Shown here one piece after another: positions 29,377 to 39,000 of a stretch of DNA of 64,000 bases (positions are counted from its first letter, which is position 1; each line of letters starts with the position of its first letter). A program made the position numbers and the translations under genes. Source of the DNA: Xenorhabdus lircayensis (GTDB lineage: Bacteria > Pseudomonadota > Gammaproteobacteria > Enterobacterales > Enterobacteriaceae); contig NZ_JACOII010000011.1 in assembly GCF_016306625.1 (NCBI RefSeq), positions 1 to 64,000 on the forward strand. The letters are read 5' to 3'. The notes below the pieces were generated by a model. It made no database searches. It was given only the letters and a program-made list of their open reading frames with translations, and was not told where the DNA came from.

Positions 29377-32300
29377 TCAATCTATAAAATCATCAGGGGA
29401 TAACTGTTTAATGAACTCAAAGTGATTGCCGCTTCGACGATGGATAGAGCAACGACAATCGATAGCACAATGCCCTTGCAGTTGTTGCATAAGCCCCTCA
29501 ATTCCTTCGGCATCTGCATCGTCAGAAAAGAACACCTCGACGGGGATAGACGTTAACGACAGAGCCAGAATCCGCTCATGGAATGTCCTGTTTTCAAGGA
29601 TCTGATGCTGTAACCGATAATGGCACCACTCTTGATGAAGCGCAGGGAATGCCTGCCGTAACGTCTCGACATCAATATCAGCATCAATTTCGGCGCTTAC
29701 TCCGGCCTGATGGTTAACATCACGAAAGAACGCAACAAAACCCGCATACAACACATCACCGCTAAATACGTCGGTTTTCAAATTCGGATCAAAAAACACC
29801 AGTTTGTCTATATCTTGTAATAACTGGTTTTCGGATAAATGGTTTTCGGGTGAATGGTTTTGCGCCAGAGATTCATGTTGCAACAATGCAGCCAATATCT
29901 CAGCACCAAGGGAATAACCTCCCAACCACAGTGGCCGTGATTGATGGCTCGCCTGCGCTTCAATGTGTGACATCAGCGCGTTGAGCAACACTTCTTTAAA
30001 TGCTGTCACCGACAAGTTTTCAACCGCCCTGGGTTCTGTCGTCAAAACAGAGACAGTCACCCGCCCCGCCAGATTGTCCGCCAGTACCTGTAATTCCACC
30101 AATCCCCCTAACGCTGGTGGCAACAACATCAGTTTGGGAAGGCTCAGATCATCGGTATTAAGAAACCGTTCCCTTAGCACGGCGTCATGGTTTTCATCAG
30201 GATTTTGTCGTGATTTAATCAACGCCCACTGTTCACCCATTGTGGCATTGCGGAACACATCAACGGGGCTGAACATAACGCCAAACAGGGTTTCCAACTG
30301 GCTGGCCAAACGCACGGCACTCAGGGATGAACCGGATACCAAGAAGAAATCAGAACTCAGTGTCAGTACGCCTTTGTACTCCAGACATTTTCTCCAGCAA
30401 CTGATCAGCTTTTGCAGTTCCTCGTCCGTCTTCACCCCTTGTTCCTCCTGCATTTGCTGCTCGCATTCCAGCCACTCCTTAAACAGTGCCACAATCCGCT
30501 GTCTGTCCATCTTGCCTATTTCAGTACGGGGCAGGCGCTCGACAGGAAATATTGCCGACGGCAGGTGGGAACGGGGATAATGCCGTGCCAAATACTGTTG
30601 CAGGCCAGACTGAATATTCTCCTCTCCTTCAATCGCCAGCACCAAACAAGCATCAGGTGTTCCGGCAAACGCCACCGCAGCGCCCGCGTTAATGACTCGC
30701 GGGTACTGTCTGGCTCTGTTCTCCAGTTCGCCCAGACCAATAAAATTGCCGCGCACTTTGCAGCTATCGTCCATGCGTCCTTTGAGGTAAAACAGGCCGT
30801 CTTTGTCCGCCATCGCCAAATCACCAGAGCGGAAGAAAGTTCCCTGCTCGTCCCGACCAAATTTGCTGGCAGTCAGCACCGGATCATTCAAATAACCGTG
30901 ATGCTCAAAATCCCCATAGATCACCAACTCACCCCACTGACCAGCCCGGAGTCGGGCGCCATTGTGATCAACCACGGCAAAAGCAACATGATCAAAGGGT
31001 TCACCGATGGAAAGTGCCACACCTGACGCTAACCGTGCGCAATTCACCATTGAAACGGCAATGCAGGTTTCTGTCGGGCCATAGCTGTTCCAAATCTGCG
31101 TCCGTTCGAGCAATTGATTGATATCTCCCACAGCAAGGAAATCCCCGCCGCTGATACAAATCTTGGGCAAAGGAGCCAAATCAGGCATACGGTTCCAAGC
31201 GGAGAAAAGCGCCGGAGCAGCAGAAATAATGTCAGGACGGTAGCGGGTTAAAAACGCCTTCGCTTTGCGCTCATCTAATAAACTGTAGCGATCGGCCACA
31301 ACACTTGCCCCTTGCAACGCCCAAGACAACAAAATTTCTTCAATATAACCGTCAAAACTAGGTGAAAACTGCTGGACGATACGCAATCCTTGCTGTTCTG
31401 TAAGCGGTGCTGGCTCCAATCCCAGTTTATTGACGAGCGAATCCACATACTGAGCCGCCGTGTTCGCAGTGACGCAAATGCCTTTCGGCCGGCCGGTCGT
31501 GCCAGAGCTATACAGAATCCATGCAATGGGGTTGTCATCGCGGGATTTCACGCTGCGAAAACCGTGCCAATCCACCGCCCCCAATTCCGCACCCATCCCC
31601 ATATTCACCACCAGATCCGGCTCGGCATGGCGGATAACTTCATTAATATGCTCTTCCGGCGTCCCCGTCTCCAATGCCAGATAAGTTGTGCGCGTCAGAA
31701 AACAAGCGGCCAGAAACGCCTGCATCTGGCTTCCCGCCTGTCCCAGAATGAGCGCTCGCCGGATCGTGCCTTTGTTCAACTCCTGCACATAGGCAGCCGT
31801 TAATGCAGCAAACTCTTGCCAAGTCACGATGCTTTCATCTTCAATAACAGCAGGACGATCACCTAATGTCTGAAATGTCGTCAGCAGCATGGCATCAATT
31901 GGGGTATACGATGCACACCGTTGTACCGGCCGAAACGCTTTCTGCGTCGCTTCATCGGACACGAACACATTAACCTGCAAGCCGGCAGGCGGGTGATGCA
32001 GGATCTGCTGCAAAATCGCCTGATAACTGTTTGTAATGGCGGCTATCTGTGAATCAGTGAAGACATCACACTGAGACTCCAGAACCAACCGACAACTTTG
32101 CGCAGTATGAATGACAGAAAAGTCGAGCGGCCCGTGCGTTTCCTGCGATAAATCTTCCGCGCCCGGCGTTTCACCTATTCCGTTCCCAACGTCATCCTCT
32201 ATATCCAGGTAGACATAGGTGACATTCAGCAATGGATTGCTGCCAAACATTCTCGGATCACGACTGAGCAACGCAAAAGCTTCTTCAACAGGGAAAAAAA

Positions 32301-35300
32301 GATGATCGGCCACCTGCCACTGTTCATCCGCCAATGTCTTGATAAATTGGTCAAAGGTGCGCTTAGACTGGTCAAAACGAAATACACAAGGAGACAATGA
32401 GACGAACATGCCCACTGTATCCAGCGCCTGTTTCGGACGCAACGCATTAGCAACGGAGATGGAAAACAGATTGCTGTGTCCCTCACGTGCCACGGTCATC
32501 CCCCATACCGCCAGAAAGAACATGGCGGGCGTCACGTTTAATGACTGGCACAACCGTTTCACTCCTCTCTCATTCTCAGCCGATAAGCACCAAGACGTGT
32601 GCCTCACCTTGCCATCCATCTCTACGGCACCATGCCCGAATGGATCAAACTCCACTCCCTCCATATAATTTTTCCAGAATGTCTCGGCCTGATCCCAAAT
32701 AGGACGTTGACGGGCATCCATGAGTGCCACGGCATAGTGTCTGTAACTCAGCGCAACCGGAGCCAGCGGGGCATGAGCCAATAACTGCTCAAATTCACTC
32801 TGGAGAATTTCCAGCGAAGGTTTGTCCGTTAAGATATGGTGAATTTGCAGTAGCAAGCAGGCCTGCTCCGTGCTGACATCCTGCAAATAACCTCTCAGTA
32901 AAGGGCCTTCTTCCAAATCCAAAGCCCGCATCCGCACTTGTCGCCATTGGTTCTGGTCATCGGACAATACCCGGTCAACTGGCAGAGACGGTAATGTCTC
33001 CGCATAGGGTATGCCTTCGTTATTGATCCGGTATCGGGTACGCAAAATATCGTAGCGATCTAGCAAAGTCTGCAATGCGTGTTTCGCTGAATCAGCGGAA
33101 ATTTCGTGTGATAGTGGGATTTCCAGCGACAAAACACAGACCAGTGATTCAGGATCCAGACGATATTGTGCATAGAGCCGAACTTCTTGCGCCGATAGCG
33201 GCCCACGTCCATCAGCCGAAAACGGGAGTGGTGTTTCCAACAAACTTGAGAAATCGTCTATAGGTCTTTTCTCATCATTGATGCTCTGCGAATCAATCAT
33301 TTTTGCCAGCATTTCAATCGTGTCGTTTTGGAAAAACGCCTGCAAAGACACCACCTGCCCAAACTTTTGCTGAATCTCTGCCAGCACTCTCACCGCGCGC
33401 AGCGAATGCCCACCCAGCGCAAAGAAACTTTTATCCACCGACAACGCATCAGTTTCCAGCTCCAAATACCGCCCCCAACAGGCCGCCAGCCATTCTTGAG
33501 TCACGCCACTGGGTCGAACGGTATCATTGGGTGCCGTCTTGCCAAGCGTCTGTTTCAACGCTTGCCGATCCAATTTGCCCGTGCCCGTCAGCGGCAACTC
33601 CGGCACTAAAATAATCTGGCTGGGCACCATATAAGCCGGAATCCGGCTTAAGAGTGCCTCTCTGACATTCTGCTCTGTGACCCGGCTGTTCATCACCGTA
33701 TCATCAGTCACAACGACAAAGGCGCCCAAGCGGGCATGTCCCCGCTTGTCTTCTATGCCAATTACCGCTGCCTCGGACACCATCGGCAGATCCAGCACGT
33801 TCTTCTCAACGGCATCCAGTTCAATGCGGAATCCATTCACTTTTAGCTGGCGATCGCGTCTTCCCAGAATGTCAATCTCTCCCTGAGCATCCCAACAGCC
33901 GAGATCTCCACTGCGATAATATTTTCCTTTCAGCCATTCCGTATCCAGATGAATAAACACCTGCTCGGTGAGATCGGGGCGATTAAGGTAACCACCTCCT
34001 ACGCCAACACCACCTATCAATAATTCCCCCGGTACACCAATGGGACAAGGTTCCAAGGTATCGGGAAACACCACGACACACTGGCAACCACCGAGCGGTT
34101 TACCGATGGTAATTTTTTGGTCATTGCGCTCGATAGACAAATAGGTGGCGGCAACGCCAGTTTCACTCGGGCCATAGATGTTAAATAACTGGTAGTTATT
34201 CTTTTGAAACGTTCTCAGACTTTCGCCACCAAAATAGAGTTGCCGCAACGTGGGAATGTCACCTTGCTCCATGATGTCTTCGGCAAATACCGTTGTAGCG
34301 AACAACAGGGCAATCTGATGTTCCCGCAGGAATTCGACGCATTTTTTCGCATCAATGCGCGCCTCTTCCGGTACCATCACCAGCACAATTTCCTGCGTCA
34401 GAATCTGCACGCACTCCAGTACGAAATAATCAAACGTGTGGTTGGACACAGAGGCGAACCGAGAACCCGCCGAACGATTCAAACTGTGTGTTTCAGTACT
34501 GAGGTTGAGCAATGCCCTGTGAGTATTGATGCTGCCTTTCGGTTTGCCCTCACTGCCGGAAGTCATCACGACGAATAAGGTGTCATCGGGGCTGACTGCC
34601 TCGCCTTTGTGCAACCATTCTGCCAATAATGCCGCATCTGACTTATCCAAACAGGGCGCCAGAGAAGCCGGATGATAATCAGGCAACATAACCACCTGAC
34701 AGCCCTGACGACGGAAGAGCTCCTCCATCCGGCCGGAACTTTCCTGCGGCGTTTCCTGTACCATGTCCTGCGCCATATCCTGCAACAACACCGTCTTGGT
34801 GTGATACAACTCGATAACATCCAATAATTGTCTTTCTGGCGCGCTATTTGATTGCAGGAAAAACGGTTTACCGATACGGATACACGCCATTACAGCGAGT
34901 GTGGTTTCTATTCCCTTAGCACCGACAATCAGCACACAATCACCCAATGATGCCCACTGTGGCCATTGCGGATCGGTCAACAACATCTCCGTATACTGCG
35001 CCAACTGCGTAAAGTTAACCGTCTGCCCCCCAACTTCCAGAAAGGGCATTTCTGCTCTGTCGCGAATAGAGGCCGTTATAGCCTGGGCTACATTTTGATA
35101 TTGCAGTGGTTGTGCAGTCACTGGCGTGGACAAGGTGAGCATTCTCTCCCGCTCTTGCTGCGGTATCCAACGCATCGACGCAAGCGATGCTATCGGCTCA
35201 AACACCATACTGCCCAACAGCAGAGTCAAGCGTTCTATCAACAGCGTGATCAGTTCCGGCTCCACCTTTTTCGGGTCAAAACGTATATGCAAAGAGGTTT

Positions 35301-35973
35301 TTTCAGGGCGGGCTTCAAACCAGATACTCAATGCATAATGCGTTGTATCCATTTCCCCCGCGCGGGTGTCTGCAAAATCCTTCCCGGCAAGGCCTAAACT
35401 CACAAAAGGAGGCAGTGTTTCTGAATAGCCCACCAAAACTTGTGGCAATTCCGGCATGGCAGCCGACACCGTTTGTGGCGACAAACCAGACGTCAATGCA
35501 GCAACCTGCTTCCATTGGATAAGTTCCTCACCAAACAGACATTTTACCGGTTGTTCCAACACCTTTTCTGCCAGATTCCATTTGGCGGGAACGAGATACC
35601 ACTCTTTAGCTGAAATTCCGTCACCCAAAATTCCGTCAACCAATGGGACATTGCCTGCCAAATCTGTCCCCCCAAGCGCCCATGTCAGGCTGCCCTCTGG
35701 CTCGTGGCAATGCAGAAATGCGAGATATTTGATACAGGCAGAAAACAGCGACAAACGGTGCAACGGAGAAGCGGCCGCCATGGTGAAAATTCTGTCGTTC
35801 AGTTTTTCTGGCAGAACGCATGACGTCGTGACAAGCTCCTCGTCCGCCTCCGACGCTGATTGCGTCGTCACAAAAAAGGGACATCCCTGATATTCTGCAT
35901 CCAATTGTTGGCAGGCATACTCTTTTAACGCCTGTTTTCTTGCATACATCGCAATGGGGTCATTAGTGAACAT
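29377..35973 (-). CDS. NRPS, partial C-A-T-C-A-T-TE, chain-releasing (2198 aa)
   Basis: Residues about 1-290 look like only the C-terminal lobe of a condensation domain, without HHxxxDG. Then come A (MTSGSEGKPKG near 470; code read as D-Y-L-F-Y-G-I-V-A), T (LGGHSLRAV near 853), C with HHILTDK (near 1044), A (YSSGTTGRPKG near 1487; code D-G-E-S-I-G-S-I-A), T with the unusual FFLVSGSSL (near 1881), and a type I thioesterase with GGYSLGAE (Ser near 2018) and a C-terminal SGNHFEF His. Neither code matches one I know, so the substrates are open. The first A-T module has no full C of its own, matching the spare C at the end of the 2207 aa protein. The TE makes this the last enzyme. AGGAAG precedes the ATG. 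A 15-bp tandem repeat lies in the TE and a 12-bp one in the first A domain. Confidence 0.92.
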   Translation of the reverse strand: MFTNDPIAMYARKQALKEYACQQLDAEYQGCPFFVTTQSASEADEELVTTSCVLPEKLNDRIFTMAAASPLHRLSLFSACIKYLAFLHCHEPEGSLTWALGGTDLAGNVPLVDGILGDGISAKEWYLVPAKWNLAEKVLEQPVKCLFGEELIQWKQVAALTSGLSPQTVSAAMPELPQVLVGYSETLPPFVSLGLAGKDFADTRAGEMDTTHYALSIWFEARPEKTSLHIRFDPKKVEPELITLLIERLTLLLGSMVFEPIASLASMRWIPQQERERMLTLSTPVTAQPLQYQNVAQAITASIRDRAEMPFLEVGGQTVNFTQLAQYTEMLLTDPQWPQWASLGDCVLIVGAKGIETTLAVMACIRIGKPFFLQSNSAPERQLLDVIELYHTKTVLLQDMAQDMVQETPQESSGRMEELFRRQGCQVVMLPDYHPASLAPCLDKSDAALLAEWLHKGEAVSPDDTLFVVMTSGSEGKPKGSINTHRALLNLSTETHSLNRSAGSRFASVSNHTFDYFVLECVQILTQEIVLVMVPEEARIDAKKCVEFLREHQIALLFATTVFAEDIMEQGDIPTLRQLYFGGESLRTFQKNNYQLFNIYGPSETGVAATYLSIERNDQKITIGKPLGGCQCVVVFPDTLEPCPIGVPGELLIGGVGVGGGYLNRPDLTEQVFIHLDTEWLKGKYYRSGDLGCWDAQGEIDILGRRDRQLKVNGFRIELDAVEKNVLDLPMVSEAAVIGIEDKRGHARLGAFVVVTDDTVMNSRVTEQNVREALLSRIPAYMVPSQIILVPELPLTGTGKLDRQALKQTLGKTAPNDTVRPSGVTQEWLAACWGRYLELETDALSVDKSFFALGGHSLRAVRVLAEIQQKFGQVVSLQAFFQNDTIEMLAKMIDSQSINDEKRPIDDFSSLLETPLPFSADGRGPLSAQEVRLYAQYRLDPESLVCVLSLEIPLSHEISADSAKHALQTLLDRYDILRTRYRINNEGIPYAETLPSLPVDRVLSDDQNQWRQVRMRALDLEEGPLLRGYLQDVSTEQACLLLQIHHILTDKPSLEILQSEFEQLLAHAPLAPVALSYRHYAVALMDARQRPIWDQAETFWKNYMEGVEFDPFGHGAVEMDGKVRHTSWCLSAENERGVKRLCQSLNVTPAMFFLAVWGMTVAREGHSNLFSISVANALRPKQALDTVGMFVSLSPCVFRFDQSKRTFDQFIKTLADEQWQVADHLFFPVEEAFALLSRDPRMFGSNPLLNVTYVYLDIEDDVGNGIGETPGAEDLSQETHGPLDFSVIHTAQSCRLVLESQCDVFTDSQIAAITNSYQAILQQILHHPPAGLQVNVFVSDEATQKAFRPVQRCASYTPIDAMLLTTFQTLGDRPAVIEDESIVTWQEFAALTAAYVQELNKGTIRRALILGQAGSQMQAFLAACFLTRTTYLALETGTPEEHINEVIRHAEPDLVVNMGMGAELGAVDWHGFRSVKSRDDNPIAWILYSSGTTGRPKGICVTANTAAQYVDSLVNKLGLEPAPLTEQQGLRIVQQFSPSFDGYIEEILLSWALQGASVVADRYSLLDERKAKAFLTRYRPDIISAAPALFSAWNRMPDLAPLPKICISGGDFLAVGDINQLLERTQIWNSYGPTETCIAVSMVNCARLASGVALSIGEPFDHVAFAVVDHNGARLRAGQWGELVIYGDFEHHGYLNDPVLTASKFGRDEQGTFFRSGDLAMADKDGLFYLKGRMDDSCKVRGNFIGLGELENRARQYPRVINAGAAVAFAGTPDACLVLAIEGEENIQSGLQQYLARHYPRSHLPSAIFPVERLPRTEIGKMDRQRIVALFKEWLECEQQMQEEQGVKTDEELQKLISCWRKCLEYKGVLTLSSDFFLVSGSSLSAVRLASQLETLFGVMFSPVDVFRNATMGEQWALIKSRQNPDENHDAVLRERFLNTDDLSLPKLMLLPPALGGLVELQVLADNLAGRVTVSVLTTEPRAVENLSVTAFKEVLLNALMSHIEAQASHQSRPLWLGGYSLGAEILAALLQHESLAQNHSPENHLSENQLLQDIDKLVFFDPNLKTDVFSGDVLYAGFVAFFRDVNHQAGVSAEIDADIDVETLRQAFPALHQEWCHYRLQHQILENRTFHERILALSLTSIPVEVFFSDDADAEGIEGLMQQLQGHCAIDCRCSIHRRSGNHFEFIKQLSPDDFID
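29821..29865 (-). repeat. In-frame 15-bp tandem repeat (x3) in the thioesterase region
   Basis: Three adjacent units, TAACTGGTTTTCGGA, TAAATGGTTTTCGGG and TGAATGGTTTTGCGC (plus strand), encode NHSPENHLSENQLLQ in a loop of the TE domain. Confidence 0.85.
34742..34789 (-). repeat. In-frame 12-bp tandem repeat (x4) in the first A domain of the TE-bearing NRPS
   Basis: Four 12-base units each starting TCCTG(C/T) (TCCTGCGGCGTT, TCCTGTACCATG, TCCTGCGCCATA, TCCTGCAACAAC). They encode LLQDMAQDMVQETPQE, a Gln-rich insert in the A-domain N-terminal subdomain. Confidence 0.8.
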
Positions 35974-36021
35974 TTCGCAACTTCCTACTTTTTAAAATTT
36001 CATCCGACATGATTTTTCATC

Positions 36022-39000
36022 TCAACCAGCATTCAACGCGTTTTGCAAAATCGAGTTAAACAACCCTTCCCAGTTTTCCACACCACTTGTCGCCCTGAAT
36101 GAGAGCGCTTCAAGGTGTACATCAAAACCCGCAGTGTGCTCGGCAATCTCGCATGTCAGATTCCAGTGCGATTGGCCACCTGAAACGTTGGGCGTCTCCA
36201 ACTGCCGACAAGGTATGCCGGAGAGACAACCGTCAAACCCCTCTTTTTGGAAGTAACCAAAAAAGACGCTGGGTAATAACGCTTGCTTGGAAAGCGCCGG
36301 ATACCGCACCGACAGCTCTTCGGCATCAAACAGGTAATGTCGGCAGGCTTCACGCACCACCGTGCTCACGATTTCAAAGCGAGCCATATCTCCCTGTTCC
36401 ATCGCTTCGTGCTGCATTTTCACCCGCACGGGAAGCACCGTCATCAGGGGAGCAATAACCGTCTGCTGCTCCAATCTGTCACGGCCATGAAATATCATTG
36501 AGATGAGTTGATCTGAGTGGTTTAGGGAATTGAAGGGACATTCCAGACGGGCTTTAAACCGCAAAAATACCGTCATGAAGAATTCGGGCGCACTGATCTT
36601 CAAGCGTGAAGTGAGCGCTTCAATCTGCACTTTATGTTCAGCATTTAGCGTTATCAGCCAAGAGCCGGTAACGGGTTGAGCATCCTCAACCTGAGCGGGA
36701 GGCTGCCAATCCTGTAACTTCGCTTGCCAAAAGTCCGTATGCTGTTGTCTCAGGGCCACAAACTCGCTGCTGTAGAACAGCTCAGAATAAGTAGCCAAAC
36801 TGATATCCGAATAAATCCCGTCGCCTTCAGCGGCCAATTCACTGAGTATTTGCACCAGACCTGAACCATCGATGCAGGCATGGGAAAAGTCCAGCAACAA
36901 CACGGGATGCGGTTCAGCGACCAGCCACCGACTGCGGACATTCATGCCATCCTCCAACGAAAACGGACGGATAAAATCACGCAAATCCTCTTCCAGCGAA
37001 CCGAGACTTTGACGTTTCTCCAATCGGAACACAAAACGCGTGGCAGGCTGCAAATAGAGTTCGCCATCAACCAGAATAAACCGCGCACTAAGGCTGGCAT
37101 GACGGGAAAGCACCGACTGTAACAGGCTGCGCAGTTGCTTGAGATCAGGTTCAGTGTCAAACGATAAGGCAATAAAACTATTGTTGCTCAAATCTTGGGG
37201 GTTGAGTTTTAACGCTTTGTAGATGGCCTTTTGCGTCGGCAATGCCCGAATCAAGCCCATAGCAGCGGATTCGGCTGGCTCCATTGCTTGTGCATATGAA
37301 TGTGAATGTGAATGTAGCAACTCAGCGTCAATAAGCGCAGCCTGCGATGCCAGATCCAGATGGCTGACTATCGAACTCAGCAGCAATGACACCCCGAATT
37401 CCTGCTGTATCCGCATCATGAGCGTGACCGCCAACAATGAATGCCCACCGGCTTCGAAAAAGTGGGATTGACGCCCAAGTGAACGGACGTTCAATAATGC
37501 CGACCACAATTGAGCCAATCTCGCTTCCGTTCCCGCACGGGGAGGCTCGGCGGCTTCTGTCTGCACCATTGGCGCATCAGTGGGAGACGGCAAGGCTTTG
37601 CGATCCAGCTTGCCGTTTGCCGTCAGCGGAAACGCATCTAACCAAAGAATATGGGACGGGATCATAAACGCAGGCAAACATGTCTGTAGATGCGCCTTCA
37701 CTACCTGATTCAGTGTTTCTGGATGGCTGTCCGTTGAAAATGAAGTTAAACCTGAGGTTGAGGCAAATGTCACATATGCGACCAGACGGGCATCGCCTGG
37801 AATATCCTCCCGTACCAGCACAACAGACTCTTTCACACTGCCGTGTGATAGCAATGCCGCTTCCACGTCACCCAACTCAATACGGAAACCACGCAATTTG
37901 ACCTGAAAGTCATTACGTCCCAGATATTCAATATCACCACAGGGCAAATACCGAGCCAAATCGCCAGTGCGGTACATCACGCGGCCTGATACCGAACTAA
38001 AGGGATCTTTAATGAACTTTTCCGCAGTCAGTTCGGGTTGATTCAGATATCCGCGCGCCACCCCCACGCCAGCAATATGCAGTTCACCCACGACACCAAC
38101 TGGCGGCGGCTGACCATAAGCGTCAAGAATATAGAGCTGGATATTGTCAATCGGCTTACCTATCGGAATAACACTCTGCCCGGTTAAATCGCCCGCTTTC
38201 CCCAAACTGCAATTCCATGCGCTGACGTCAATCGCTGCTTCGGTCGGCCCATACAGGTTATGTAACTCAACATTGGCAAACCGTTCATGAAACCGCTGTA
38301 CGCTACGAGCTGGCAACGCTTCACCACTGCAAAATACTTGCCTCATGCAAGTCCCCACTGCGGATGAAGCATGATCCAAAAAGACCGACAACATTGACGG
38401 TACAAAATGCAGGATCGTTATTTGCTGCTCCCGAATCAGGGAACTTAAATAGACGGGGTCTTTATGACCTTCGGGCTTCGCCACAACCAAACAAGCGCCG
38501 TACATCAGCGGCCAGAAAAATTCCCAAACGGAGACATCAAAACTGAAAGGTGTTTTTTGCAGAACCGCATCATCTGCACTCAACTGATAGGCTTTTTGCA
38601 TCCACACTAAACGATTGACGACACCACGGTGCTCATTCATTACGCCTTTCGGCCGTCCGGTTGACCCAGAGGTATAGATCACATACGCCAGATGAGACGA
38701 ATTCAGCCCAATATCTTCGGTGGACAAATCATGGCTGTTTTGAGCAGACCACTTCGGTACATCTTCATTCAGGTCGATCACACTGGCGCCTGTGTTTATG
38801 GCATAGTCAGCCAGCAGTGCCCGCACGGTATCTGACACCTCACCCTGTGACAACAATGCGCGGGGAGCGGCATCATGCAGCATGTAATCGAGTCTTTCTG
38901 TGGGATAGCCAGGATCGAGTGGCACGTAAGCGCCCCCCGCTTTCAACACCGCCAGCAATGCCACCACCATTTCGATGCTGCGCTCCACGCAAACACCGAC

